Of a stretch of DNA of 64,000 bases, positions 8,861 to 17,577 are shown in pieces. The translations under genes and the position numbers were made by a program. The first letter of the stretch is position 1. Each line of letters starts with the position of its first letter. Source of the DNA: Erysipelothrix urinaevulpis. GTDB lineage: Bacteria > Bacillota_I > Bacilli_A > Erysipelotrichales > Erysipelotrichaceae. The stretch is taken from the NCBI RefSeq assembly GCF_009828835.1, contig NZ_WTTB01000002.1:124001-188000 (forward strand). Direction: 5' to 3'. A model generated the notes under the pieces. That model did not search any database. It saw only the letters and a list, made by a program, of their open reading frames with translations, and was not told the origin of the DNA.

Positions 8861-9769
8861 ATGAAGAAACTTTTTTCAAGTTTATTAATCTTAGGTTTAC
8901 TTGTTGCTTGTTCACCAGCAGGTGGAAGTGGCGATGAAACAATTAAAGTTTATACCCGTGATGGCGCATCAGGGACACGTGAAGCATTTGAATCAATTAT
9001 TGGTTTAGAAAGTCTTACAGATGAAAGTGCTGAAACAAGTGGTAATGGCGATATGGCCAAACAAGTTGGTGCTAACAAAAATGCAATTGGTTATGTATCA
9101 TTAACAACTGATTTTGAAGCCAATAACTTAAAAGCACTTCAGTACGAAGGGGTTGAAGCAACGATTGATTCAGTCAATAAATCAGACTATCAACTTGCCC
9201 GTCCATTTTCATATGTAACACGTGCTCAAGGAGATTTTGGTAGTCAAGAAAAAGAAGACTTAGTGCTTGCGCTTATCGATTACATTGAAAACTCTAAAGA
9301 AGGACGTGAAGTAGTCTTAGCAGCTGGTGGAATTGTTGATGTTGATGCAGGAACACCTTGGGATGAATTAAAGAAAAACCATCCAATCGTTGATCAAGAT
9401 AATTCAGCAATTGTTATTAAAACTGGCGGATCAACCTCTGTTGAAAAAACACTCAATGAAGCTGTCGCATCATTTATTCCAATGGCAGGAAATTTCAAGT
9501 TTGAACCAAATCATACCGGTTCAGGTGATGGGTTTAAGCGAACTTTAGGTAGTGAAAAAGATGGTGCCAATACAATTGATATCGGATTTGCATCTCGAGA
9601 ATTTAAAGCGGAAGAAACCGTGGATGCTGGATTAAAAACTGGTGTATACAGTAAAGATGCGGTTGTCGTTGTTGCTCATAAAGACAATGAAGCAGTTACT
9701 AATTTAACAGCATCACAACTCGTTGATATCTTCGGTGGTAAATTAACCAAATGGTCTGATATTAAATAA
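8861..9769 (+). CDS. pstS: phosphate ABC transporter substrate-binding lipoprotein, permuted
   Basis: PstS binds phosphate outside the membrane and delivers it to PstCA. A lipoprotein signal ends in LVAC with Cys17. The fold halves appear in swapped order. Residues about 27-160 match the second half of classical PstS (RDGASGTREAF, AIGYVSL, ARPF), and residues about 185-302 match its first half (TGGSTSVEKTL, TGSGDGFKR, DIGFASRE, then QLVDIFGGKLTKWSDIK at the extreme C-terminus). I recall the same order in streptococcal PstS, so this looks like a lineage variant and not a broken gene. GGAGGAG precedes the ATG. Confidence 0.92.
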   Translation: MKKLFSSLLILGLLVACSPAGGSGDETIKVYTRDGASGTREAFESIIGLESLTDESAETSGNGDMAKQVGANKNAIGYVSLTTDFEANNLKALQYEGVEATIDSVNKSDYQLARPFSYVTRAQGDFGSQEKEDLVLALIDYIENSKEGREVVLAAGGIVDVDAGTPWDELKKNHPIVDQDNSAIVIKTGGSTSVEKTLNEAVASFIPMAGNFKFEPNHTGSGDGFKRTLGSEKDGANTIDIGFASREFKAEETVDAGLKTGVYSKDAVVVVAHKDNEAVTNLTASQLVDIFGGKLTKWSDIK

Positions 9770-9778
9770 TGATGATTG

Positions 9779-9800
9779 AAGCTTAGCTTTTGCTAAGCTT
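9779..9800 (+). promoter_or_regulatory. intercistronic hairpin between pstS and pstC
   Basis: A 9-bp perfect stem, AAGCTTAGC/GCTAAGCTT, with a TTTT loop lies between the pstS stop and the pstC binding site. The T tail is only two bases, so it is more likely a partial terminator or an mRNA-end stabiliser that keeps PstS in excess over the permeases. AAGCTT occurs a third time just before GGAGG. Confidence 0.7.
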
Positions 9801-9822
9801 TTAAAGCTTGGAGGAAATGATT

Positions 9823-10734
9823 ATGGATTATCAAAAAAGAAAAAAACTGAATGATAGTTTTTTTCATGTCTTATTTACATTGGCGGCAATCATTGCAGCG
9901 TCAATGATATTTTTTATCTTTGTGTTCATTATTAAAAGAGGGGTCTCAGTTTTCATGCCATCATACCCTGGTCGATTGAATTTAGGTGAGTTTTTAACCG
10001 GCTTAACATGGCGTGCTGACCAAGGGAAATACGGTGTATTTTTTATTGTTGTTAATACATTATTCACGGCATTCTTCGCAATTTTAATCTCGTTCCCTGT
10101 CTCAGTTCTTACCGCACTTTTTATTGTTAAAATTGCACCGAAACCAATTCGAAATGTTTTAACAACCGTTATAGAGTTACTGGCTGCAGTTCCTTCGGTT
10201 GTCTATGGTGTCTTTGCATCTGGAGTGATTGTTCAAGGTGTTGATAAATTAGCGGCAGCTTTTAATTATTCAACCTTTGGGGGACGCTCTGTGATGGCCG
10301 TAAGTATTTTGCTGGCAATTATGATCTTACCAACAATGACCTCATTGAGCATTGTTGCCATTAAATCAGTGAAACAAGATTTGGAACACGCTAGCTTAGC
10401 ACTCGGTGCTTCTCAAACACAAACAAATTTTAAAGTGGTTTTAACCGCTGCAAAGTCTGGAATTTTTGCAGGATTAATATTAGGTTTAGCCCGTGCATTT
10501 GGTGAGGCAACTGCGGTTTCAATGGTCGCTGGGAACCGACCAATCGGACCCTCTTTCCATCCCTTTGATATCACTCGAACCCTAACTTCAACCATGTTGT
10601 CGGGGCTCAATGAAACAAGTGGTGTTGATTATGATGTTCGATACTCAGTTGGGATTGTATTGATGATTACCATTTTGATTTCAAATCTAGCAATCCATTT
10701 TATTAAAAAGAAAGTGGGGAATGAAGGAAAATGA
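9823..10734 (+). CDS. pstC: phosphate ABC transporter permease PstC
   Basis: One of the two membrane permeases of the high-affinity phosphate importer. The 303-residue protein has about six hydrophobic segments, starting with a helix near residues 15-37, and the cytoplasmic coupling loop with EHASLALGASQTQT near residue 190. ATG 9823 is 8 bases after GGAGG; ATG 9817 is only 2 bases away and is less likely. Its stop overlaps pstA by 4 bases (ATGA). Confidence 0.93.
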   Translation: MDYQKRKKLNDSFFHVLFTLAAIIAASMIFFIFVFIIKRGVSVFMPSYPGRLNLGEFLTGLTWRADQGKYGVFFIVVNTLFTAFFAILISFPVSVLTALFIVKIAPKPIRNVLTTVIELLAAVPSVVYGVFASGVIVQGVDKLAAAFNYSTFGGRSVMAVSILLAIMILPTMTSLSIVAIKSVKQDLEHASLALGASQTQTNFKVVLTAAKSGIFAGLILGLARAFGEATAVSMVAGNRPIGPSFHPFDITRTLTSTMLSGLNETSGVDYDVRYSVGIVLMITILISNLAIHFIKKKVGNEGK

Positions 10735-11954
10735 CAAAGGAAAGAAAAATTAAAGACTTTATATATAATGCGATCACTTATATTGCCTCGTCATTTTCAA
10801 TATTGATTTTGATCGCAATCTTTTCATTTGTTGTGGTGAAAGGAAAAGACAGTTTGAGTTTTGATATGATTCGAAATGATTATTGGTCACAAAATTATTT
10901 AGTTAGTTTTGATTCCAAGAGTCCTCATGAATTCCCGGCACCAGACAATATGAGTGAAGGGCATGCTTATTCATCTCAATACGGAATTGAAGTTAAAGAC
11001 TTCATTAATCATGAAAAACAAAAACAGGTTGTTATTGTTAAGGTTGAAGAAGATTCTATTTTCAATCATTCAGTTAATGCCAGTGCGGGTCCTGATAAAG
11101 GAAAAACACAACGTGTTCAAGCAGGGGACCAAATCGAAAAAATGACGTTAGTGAATGACGATGGAAGCAAAAAAAATATCGGTATGATTTATAAATCGAA
11201 TGCTGAAGATGTCGTCAATGCACTTGAAGAAAGTCAATCGGTTGAAAGTCTCTATTATAAAACGCCAGGAGGTGGTATATGGGGGTCATTAGTCGCAACC
11301 CTAATGTTAATCGCCATTTCCTTGCTTATTGCCTTACCGTTAGGAATGTTTGCGGCAATTTATCTTAATGAAATTTCAAACAAAGGTAAAATTGCTCGAT
11401 TGATTGAATATTCCATTGACTTATTGGCAGGTGTTCCAAGTATTATTTTTGGTTTAATGGGTGTCATTGTTCTTTATCCCATTACATCATTATTTAAAAT
11501 TGAGGGATTAAGCATTTTGTTAGGAGCCTTAACAATGTCGGTTATTTTGTTACCGGTGATTATTCGTTCCATTCAAGAGTCTTTGAAAGTTGTACCAGAT
11601 GGTCTTCGCATGGCTTCTTTATCCTTAGGTGCAACAAAAACACAGACAATCTTTAAAATTATCTTACCTTCAGCACTTCCTGGCATTTTATCAGCAGTAC
11701 TTTTAGCAATATCACGTGTAATTGGTGAATCAGCTGCTTTAATTTATACAATGGGAACCTTTGTAAACGATGCTCCACAAATCGGACAAGGTGCAACAAG
11801 TTTAGCGGTTCATATTTGGTCAGTCATGAGTCAAGAACAACCAAATTTTGAATTGGCTTCAGCCATATCCATCATTATTTTAGCGATTGTCTTAGTGCTG
11901 AATTTAAGCGTTAAGTTTTTCTCGAATCGATTAGAAAGAAAGTTAGGTCATTAG
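10731..11954 (+). CDS. pstA: phosphate ABC transporter permease PstA with large outer loop
   Basis: The second permease of the Pst importer. At 407 residues it is over 100 longer than a usual PstA. After the first membrane helix (about residues 15-37) comes a hydrophilic outer region of about 140 residues before the transport core resumes at [13 protein letters not shown] (about 181). Within it, residues about 85-170 look PDZ-like: beta-rich [10 protein letters not shown], then QAGDQIEKM, then the helix [13 protein letters not shown]. The core is normal, with the coupling loop [14 protein letters not shown]. It overlaps pstC by 4 bases. Confidence 0.92.
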   Translation: MTKERKIKDFIYNAITYIASSFSILILIAIFSFVVVKGKDSLSFDMIRNDYWSQNYLVSFDSKSPHEFPAPDNMSEGHAYSSQYGIEVKDFINHEKQKQVVIVKVEEDSIFNHSVNASAGPDKGKTQRVQAGDQIEKMTLVNDDGSKKNIGMIYKSNAEDVVNALEESQSVESLYYKTPGGGIWGSLVATLMLIAISLLIALPLGMFAAIYLNEISNKGKIARLIEYSIDLLAGVPSIIFGLMGVIVLYPITSLFKIEGLSILLGALTMSVILLPVIIRSIQESLKVVPDGLRMASLSLGATKTQTIFKIILPSALPGILSAVLLAISRVIGESAALIYTMGTFVNDAPQIGQGATSLAVHIWSVMSQEQPNFELASAISIIILAIVLVLNLSVKFFSNRLERKLGH

Positions 11955-11956
11955 AA

Positions 11957-12709
11957 ATGAAAACATTTAAAATAGAAGATTTGAATTTATATTACGGTGA
12001 TAACCACGCATTAAAAGACATAAATTTAGAGATTAAACAGCAAAAAGTGACAGCGCTTATCGGTCCATCTGGTTGTGGGAAATCAACATTTTTACGATGC
12101 TTTAATCGAATGAACGATTTAGTAGCAAATTGTAAGATTGAAGGAACAATGACGTTTGAAGGCAGTGATATCTATGCGAAAGATACCGATGTTGTTGATT
12201 TGAGAACGAAAGTTGGAATGGTCTTTCAAAATCCCAACCCATTTCCAATGTCCATCTTTGACAATGTTGCTTATGGATTACGTGTGCAAGGGATTAAAGA
12301 TAAAAAGTTGATTGAAGAAACAGTTGTTGAATCGTTAAAATCAGCAGCATTGTATGAGGAAGTGGCGGATCGTTTACATACATCTGCACTACGCTTATCG
12401 GGTGGTCAGCAACAAAGACTGTGTATTGCACGTGCGATTGCCCTTAAACCTAAAGTGATTCTGATGGATGAGCCAACATCGGCCCTTGATCCAATTGCAA
12501 CAGCAAAGATCGAAGAGTTAATTTTGGAATTAAAGAAAGATTATACAATTATTATTGTCACTCACTCAATGCAACAAGCTGCACGTATTAGTGATATGAC
12601 AGCGTACTTTCTTTTAGGTGAATTAATTGAGTATTCTGAAACAAAGGTCTTATTCCACACACCTAAAGATAAACGTACTGAAGATTACATTACCGGACGA
12701 TTCGGATAG
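11957..12709 (+). CDS. pstB: phosphate ABC transporter ATP-binding protein
   Basis: PstB powers phosphate import by PstC-PstA at the inner face of the membrane. Its 250 residues hold Walker [10 protein letters not shown] (about 37-45), the Q-loop region [11 protein letters not shown], signature LSGGQQQR, Walker [14 protein letters not shown] and switch His in VTHSMQQA. The C-terminus DYITGRFG is that of the family. It begins 2 bases after the pstA stop. Confidence 0.97.
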   Translation: MKTFKIEDLNLYYGDNHALKDINLEIKQQKVTALIGPSGCGKSTFLRCFNRMNDLVANCKIEGTMTFEGSDIYAKDTDVVDLRTKVGMVFQNPNPFPMSIFDNVAYGLRVQGIKDKKLIEETVVESLKSAALYEEVADRLHTSALRLSGGQQQRLCIARAIALKPKVILMDEPTSALDPIATAKIEELILELKKDYTIIIVTHSMQQAARISDMTAYFLLGELIEYSETKVLFHTPKDKRTEDYITGRFG

Positions 12710-12721
12710 GAGGATATCACA

Positions 12722-13357
12722 ATGATGAGAATAGAAAATAGAATGCAATCCTTTGACAAAGAATTACAAGATATGGGCCTTAGAACTCGACACGCCATGG
12801 CCAAAGCGATGGAAGCATTCATGAAAGATGACAAAGAATTAGCGTTAGCGGTTGTTGAAGGAGATGACTTCATTAACTATGCTGATGAAAGCATCAATGA
12901 TCAAGCGATTGAAATATTGACCTTAATGCAGCCCGTTGCAAAAGATTTACGGATGTTGATTGGCGGTATAAAAATTGCAAATGACTTAGAACGGATTGGT
13001 GACTATGCAAAAAATATCGGCCGTTTTGTTATTAAATCAAAAACTGTGGATCCGCGATTCAGAGAAGAAATTGTTAATTTAACCAATATATTTCTTAATA
13101 ATTTTGATGAAGTTTTGGATGTTATGGAGAAAAGAAATGTGAAAGAAGCCTATCGAGTCGCATCATTAGATGATGATCTGGATATGGAGTTTAAAGCATT
13201 TACACATTTATTAGCAGATAATGCAGAGAAAAATGATGGATTTCCTTTCGAATTAACGACAATTGCTCGAAATATTGAACGAGCAGGGGACCACTCAAAA
13301 AATATCTGTGAACAAATCATTTATATCGTAAAAGGACAACATATTGATTTTGGATAA
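12722..13357 (+). CDS. phoU: phosphate signalling protein PhoU
   Basis: PhoU is a cytoplasmic helical protein that links the Pst transporter to the PhoR kinase and represses the Pho response in high phosphate. The 211-residue product has the two three-helix repeats, each with the metal-binding E/D-rich motif: DLERIGDYAKNI near residue 85 and NIERAGDHSKNI near residue 190. AGGAGG is 8 bases before ATG 12722. A strong terminator begins immediately after its stop and closes the pst operon. Confidence 0.96.
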   Translation: MMRIENRMQSFDKELQDMGLRTRHAMAKAMEAFMKDDKELALAVVEGDDFINYADESINDQAIEILTLMQPVAKDLRMLIGGIKIANDLERIGDYAKNIGRFVIKSKTVDPRFREEIVNLTNIFLNNFDEVLDVMEKRNVKEAYRVASLDDDLDMEFKAFTHLLADNAEKNDGFPFELTTIARNIERAGDHSKNICEQIIYIVKGQHIDFG

Positions 13358-13379
13358 GAGCAAGACCTTGCTCTTTTTT
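13358..13379 (+). terminator. terminator of the pst-phoU operon
   Basis: GAGCAA/TTGCTC stem with a GACC loop, followed by six T. The stem begins on the first base after the phoU stop. Confidence 0.9.
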
Positions 13380-13384
13380 ATTCG

Positions 13385-13413
13385 TTCAAATATGGGAATT
13401 GATATGATATAAT
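13385..13413 (+). promoter_or_regulatory. promoter of the ybeY-era-glyQS-dnaG-sigA operon
   Basis: TTCAAA at 13385, 17-base spacer, and TATAAT at 13408-13413 preceded by TGA give an extended -10. No terminator was seen for the next 11 kb, so it may serve a very long operon. Confidence 0.7.
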
Positions 13414-13431
13414 GATATCGGATGTGATAAG

Positions 13432-13869
13432 ATGCAAATAAATTTTATAAACGAGATTGAGCCAGCGTTTGAAGCCTATGAAATAGATCTCAAAACTATT
13501 TTAGAAAAGACGCTAAGTCACCTCAATCAAAGTATGGAAGTTTCTGTCAATGTTGTCATGGTCGATGATGAAACAATGCAAAACTACAATCGCGATTATC
13601 GAGATATTGACAAAACAACAGATGTCCTAAGTTTTGTGGATGGTGAAACAATGGATGGCTTGACCCATCTTGGTGATTTGCTTATTTCAACAGGTGCTGT
13701 TGTTCGTCAAGCTGAAGAATATGGTCATTCAATTCGCCGAGAATTTTGTTTTTTAGTGACACATGGTTATCTTCATTTACTAGGGTATGACCATATGACA
13801 CCAGATGATGAAAAGGAAATGTTTGGACTTCAAAACGAAATCCTTTCTGGCATTGCTGAAAGACTATGA
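13432..13869 (+). CDS. ybeY: rRNA maturation endoribonuclease YbeY
   Basis: YbeY is a zinc-dependent RNase involved in 16S rRNA 3' end maturation and ribosome quality control. The 145-residue protein carries the metal motif HGYLHLLGYDH near residue 111 and DKTTDVLSF near residue 60. The Shine-Dalgarno is weak (GGATGTGAT). It overlaps dgkA by 4 bases. phoH, its usual neighbour, is separated here by the phosphate regulon genes. Confidence 0.95.
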   Translation: MQINFINEIEPAFEAYEIDLKTILEKTLSHLNQSMEVSVNVVMVDDETMQNYNRDYRDIDKTTDVLSFVDGETMDGLTHLGDLLISTGAVVRQAEEYGHSIRREFCFLVTHGYLHLLGYDHMTPDDEKEMFGLQNEILSGIAERL

Positions 13870-14216
13870 TAACGCAAATAATTCAAAAGTTTGCAAATGC
13901 TTTTGAAGGCTTAAAAACAGCGTTGAAAAACGACCCTAGTATCATTTTACAATTTATCATTGCATCAATTACAATGATATTTTTTGTTTTTATAAAGATA
14001 TCGTGGTTAGAATGGCTCTTTGTATTAACTGCAATTTTTATTGTATTGATTACTGAATTTATTAATTCAACCTTAGAAGATATGTGTGACTTGCTTGTTA
14101 ATCGTTATGATCTACAAGTCAAAGGGATTAAAGATATGGCGGCAGCTGCAGTACTGTTAGCAGCTGTTTATGCACTTATCGTTGCAGGAGTTATAATTTT
14201 AAGGAGACTACTATGA
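13866..14216 (+). CDS. dgkA: undecaprenol/diacylglycerol kinase, DgkA family
   Basis: A small integral membrane kinase. In Gram-positive bacteria this family phosphorylates undecaprenol to regenerate the wall-lipid carrier. Its 116 residues have three hydrophobic helices (about 30-50, 52-70 and 94-115) and the catalytic EFINSTLEDMCDLL motif. No Shine-Dalgarno is visible; the 4-base overlap with ybeY suggests reinitiation. The same overlap links it to cdd. Confidence 0.92.
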   Translation: MITQIIQKFANAFEGLKTALKNDPSIILQFIIASITMIFFVFIKISWLEWLFVLTAIFIVLITEFINSTLEDMCDLLVNRYDLQVKGIKDMAAAAVLLAAVYALIVAGVIILRRLL

Positions 14217-14614
14217 AAGAAAAACTATTAGAAAAAGCTTTTGAAGCGATGGGGAATGCCTATGCACCGTATTCAAATTATCATGTTGGATCAGCGTTTT
14301 TATTAAATGATGGAACAATCGTGATTGGTGCAAACATTGAAAATGCATCGTTTGGCGCGACAAACTGTGCCGAACGTTCTGCAGTTTACGCAGCCTACTC
14401 ACAAGGATATCGTCAAAACGATATTCAAGCCGTCGCAATCGTAACGGATGGAAAAATTTTAGCGGGACCTTGCGGAATATGTCGTCAAGTGTTGAGTGAG
14501 TTAATTCCAGGCGATTGCCCCATATATCTATCAAATAAAAAAGAAAGCAAAGATACAACAATTAATGAATTGATGCCATTTCAATTTGGAAAGAAGGACT
14601 TAGATGAGCTTTAA
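14213..14614 (+). CDS. cdd: cytidine deaminase
   Basis: Cdd deaminates cytidine and deoxycytidine to uridine forms in pyrimidine salvage. The 133-residue protein has the zinc site CAERSAVYAA (Cys and catalytic Glu) near residue 53 and PCGICRQ near residue 86. AAGGAG precedes the ATG. It overlaps dgkA by 4 bases and era by 11 bases, the same dgkA-cdd-era order as in Bacillus. Confidence 0.96.
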   Translation: MKEKLLEKAFEAMGNAYAPYSNYHVGSAFLLNDGTIVIGANIENASFGATNCAERSAVYAAYSQGYRQNDIQAVAIVTDGKILAGPCGICRQVLSELIPGDCPIYLSNKKESKDTTINELMPFQFGKKDLDEL

Positions 14615-15497
14615 ATCAGGATTTATATCAATTGTTGGCCGACCCAATGCTGGTAAGTCAACCCTTATTAACCAATTAGTAAAACAAAAAGTTGCGATTA
14701 TTAGTGACAAACCACAAACAACTCGTGATGCAATTATCGCGGTACGGACAACGCCAAATGATCAAATGATTTTTATTGATACACCAGGAATTCATAAACC
14801 TAAACATCGTTTAGGTGATCGAATGAATCAAACGTCTTTTTCTCACTTTAAAGGGGTCGATGTCATTTATTATGTCATGGATGGAAGTGAAGAGATTGGT
14901 AAAGGTGACGAATTTGTCATCAAACGTTTAGAAAGTACTAAGCTTCCCGTTTTTCTAATAATCAACAAAATCGATAAAATGAGTCAAGATGAGCTCTTGC
15001 TGAGAATTGAAACACTAAAAGATCGCGGGTTTAAAGAAATCATTCCAATTTCAGCAAGCGATCATAAAAACCTTGATACCTTGGTTGATGTGACGCTTCA
15101 ATATTTAGAAGAAGGACCGATGTATTATCCAGAAGATCAAGTCAGTGCTTATCCAGAGCAATTTATCATGGCAGAAATTATTCGAGAAAAAGTGATTCGA
15201 TTGACTGAAGAGGAAATTCCCCATTCAGTCGCTGTTGCCATTGAAAAAATAGTACGCAAAAAAAATACAACGGTGGTCTCAGCGGTCATTATGGTTGAAA
15301 GACCATCACAAAAAGGAATTATCATTGGTAAGCAAGGCCAAATGATTCGAAAAATTGGTCAATACGCTCGCGAGGAACTTGAGACGTTATTACAAATGCC
15401 AATATTCTTAGAGACCCATGTTAAAGTTGAAAAAGATTGGCGAAACAAAGCGAAGATGTTGAATCAACTTGGATACATCGAACCTGAAGATGAATAA
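14604..15497 (+). CDS. era: GTPase Era
   Basis: Era binds the 3' end of 16S rRNA and assists 30S assembly. The 297-residue protein shows G1 GRPNAGKST near residue 11, the switch region with TTRD, G3 DTPG, G4 NKID, and a C-terminal KH domain with the IIIGKQGQMIRKIGQYAR loop. The start lies within the end of cdd after GAAGGA. It overlaps recO by 8 bases. Confidence 0.97.
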   Translation: MSFKSGFISIVGRPNAGKSTLINQLVKQKVAIISDKPQTTRDAIIAVRTTPNDQMIFIDTPGIHKPKHRLGDRMNQTSFSHFKGVDVIYYVMDGSEEIGKGDEFVIKRLESTKLPVFLIINKIDKMSQDELLLRIETLKDRGFKEIIPISASDHKNLDTLVDVTLQYLEEGPMYYPEDQVSAYPEQFIMAEIIREKVIRLTEEEIPHSVAVAIEKIVRKKNTTVVSAVIMVERPSQKGIIIGKQGQMIRKIGQYAREELETLLQMPIFLETHVKVEKDWRNKAKMLNQLGYIEPEDE

Positions 15498-16176
15498 TGA
15501 GGTAACTGGTTATGTATTAAGTGTTCAAGAGTATAAAGAACATGATGCAATGATAAAGTTCTTGTCTTATGATTTAGGTCTCTTGAATCTTGTCTTGCCA
15601 GGTTATTACAAAGCAAATACGAAACAATCTCGATTAGGTTTGGAATTTTCAAATGTAACGTATACAATGAATTATCGAGAAAATCGCTTGAATCGAATTG
15701 TCGGCGGACAGTTAAACGAAGGTTTTTTTAAACAAAGAGATGATTATGATTGGTTGATTGAGGCTTCAATTCTAAGTGAGTTGGTGATTAAACTCTATCA
15801 CCAGGATAATGCTCATGGTATTTATGATTGGTATGAAGCCATAATCAATGAAAAATATAGAGCGAAAGAACTATGTAAAATGATATACTATTTTTCGAAG
15901 GTTCATGGAATAACACCGAATTTATCAGGGTGTAGCATTTGTGATTCAAAAGCAATCAATAGTTTTTCAATCAGAGATGCTGGTTTTCTATGTCAAATTC
16001 ATAGTCGAGTGAAAGACGACAAAGATGAATTAGCCTTTCTATATAGTTTAGCGCTTGATAAAGATGTAAAAATGTCACAAGAGGTCTATGAAAATGTGTT
16101 GAATCGTTTAATTCAGTACATTTCATACTATGCGGATCTAAATATCCATAGTTGGAAATTGAAAACTCGTGTATAA
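15490..16176 (+). CDS. recO: DNA repair protein RecO
   Basis: RecO works with RecR and RecF to load RecA on SSB-coated DNA. The 228-residue protein has an N-terminal OB-fold (GYVLSVQEYKEHDAMIKFLS) and a zinc-finger-like CSIC...GFLCQIH arrangement near residues 147-172. I start it at ATG 15490, inside the era end; an upstream in-frame TTG at 15469 would add seven residues and has no binding site. Its stop overlaps a possible -10 for glyQS. Confidence 0.93.
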   Translation: MNNEVTGYVLSVQEYKEHDAMIKFLSYDLGLLNLVLPGYYKANTKQSRLGLEFSNVTYTMNYRENRLNRIVGGQLNEGFFKQRDDYDWLIEASILSELVIKLYHQDNAHGIYDWYEAIINEKYRAKELCKMIYYFSKVHGITPNLSGCSICDSKAINSFSIRDAGFLCQIHSRVKDDKDELAFLYSLALDKDVKMSQEVYENVLNRLIQYISYYADLNIHSWKLKTRV

Positions 16177-16202
16177 TAGAAAGAGTTATGAAAGGTGATT
16201 GA

Positions 16203-17573
16203 ATGAAAAAGTTTGAATTTGAGACGATTGTAAGTCATGTTAGAGTAAGTGGTTTTGTTTATCAGGGATCTGAAATTTACGGAGGCCTTGCGAACACATG
16301 GGACTTTGGTCCTTTAGGGGTAGAATTAAAAGAAAATGTTAAACGATTATGGTGGGATGCATTTGTTTCACGCAACCCTTATAATGTTGGGATTCAATCA
16401 GCAATTTTAATGAATCCAAAGGTGTGGGAAGCAAGTGGGCACCTTGATACATTTAATGATCCATTGATGGATTGTCGTCAATGTAAAACTCGTCATCGCG
16501 CAGATAAATTAATTGAAGCGTTTGATGCAAGTGTTAATGCTGGTGCAATGTCAATTGAAGCAATGCAAGATTATATTAAAGAAAAAGAAATCAAGTGTCC
16601 AAATTGTGGGTCTGGTGATTTTACGGATATCCGTCAATTCAACTTAATGTTTAAAACATTTCAAGGTGTAATTGAAGATAAAGCTAATGCTGTTTACTTA
16701 AGACCAGAAACAGCACAAGGGATGTTTGTGAATTATCGTAATGTCCAACGCTCAATGCGTAAAAAATTACCATTTGGAATTGCACAAATTGGAAAATCAT
16801 TTAGAAATGAGATTACACCAGGTAATTTTATTTTTAGAACCCGTGAATTTGAACAAATGGAATTAGAGTTCTTTGTTAAGCCGGGTGAAGATTTAAAATG
16901 GTACAACTATTGGAAAGAATTTAGTATGGATTTCCTCTATGATTTAGGTTTATCGAAAGAAAATTTAATGTTTAGAGACCATGATGAGGAAGAGTTATCT
17001 CACTATTCTGTTGCGACTGCGGATATAGAATATCAATTCCCTTGGGGCTTTGATGAATTATGGGGAATTGCTGATCGAACTGATTTTGATCTAAAACAAC
17101 ATCAAGAGCATTCCAAAGTTAATATGGAGTATCACGATCCTGAAACAAATGAAAAATACATTCCGTATTGTGTTGAACCTTCTTTAGGTGTTGAACGTCT
17201 CATGCTCGCACTGATTTGTGAGGCATATGATGAAGAAGAATTAGAAAAAGGTAAACGAATTGTGATGCGATTCTCACCGAAAGTGGCTCCAATTAAGGTT
17301 GCTGTTTTACCACTTTCCAAAAAACTTGGCGATACAGCGCATGACATATTGGGCGAATTCATGAAAGAATTCACCAGTGATTATGATGAAACGGGTTCAA
17401 TAGGTAAACGTTACCGTCGTCAAGATGAAGTCGGAACACCATTTTGTGTTACAGTTGATTTTGATACACTAGAAGATCAACAAGTTACATTAAGATACCG
17501 TGATTCAATGGAACAAGTTCGTGTATCTGTAGAAGAAGCAAAAGAAATCATAAGAAAAGAAATTAATGGGTGA
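16203..17573 (+). CDS. glyS: glycine-tRNA ligase, single-chain class II
   Basis: This charges tRNA-Gly. It is the alpha2 homodimeric type (GlyQS, 456 residues), unlike the two-subunit enzyme of many bacteria. Class II motifs are visible: motif 2 [19 protein letters not shown] near residue 200 and motif 3 GVERLMLAL near residue 330. A CxxC pair (CRQC and CPNC) marks the zinc-like insert, and a C-terminal anticodon-binding domain follows. AAAGGTGATT precedes the ATG. The gap to recO is 26 bases, so no T-box leader can be present. Confidence 0.96.
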   Translation: MKKFEFETIVSHVRVSGFVYQGSEIYGGLANTWDFGPLGVELKENVKRLWWDAFVSRNPYNVGIQSAILMNPKVWEASGHLDTFNDPLMDCRQCKTRHRADKLIEAFDASVNAGAMSIEAMQDYIKEKEIKCPNCGSGDFTDIRQFNLMFKTFQGVIEDKANAVYLRPETAQGMFVNYRNVQRSMRKKLPFGIAQIGKSFRNEITPGNFIFRTREFEQMELEFFVKPGEDLKWYNYWKEFSMDFLYDLGLSKENLMFRDHDEEELSHYSVATADIEYQFPWGFDELWGIADRTDFDLKQHQEHSKVNMEYHDPETNEKYIPYCVEPSLGVERLMLALICEAYDEEELEKGKRIVMRFSPKVAPIKVAVLPLSKKLGDTAHDILGEFMKEFTSDYDETGSIGKRYRRQDEVGTPFCVTVDFDTLEDQQVTLRYRDSMEQVRVSVEEAKEIIRKEING

Positions 17574-17577
17574 TTAG

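Noticed and set aside
9700-9820. PstS truncated, with its missing half lost
   Set aside because: Both halves are present in swapped order. The stop is followed at once by a hairpin and pstC, so the gene is complete.
16177-16202. T-box leader for glyQS
   Set aside because: Only 26 bases separate recO from glyQS, too short for a T-box, and no specifier or NCCA antiterminator sequence is present.
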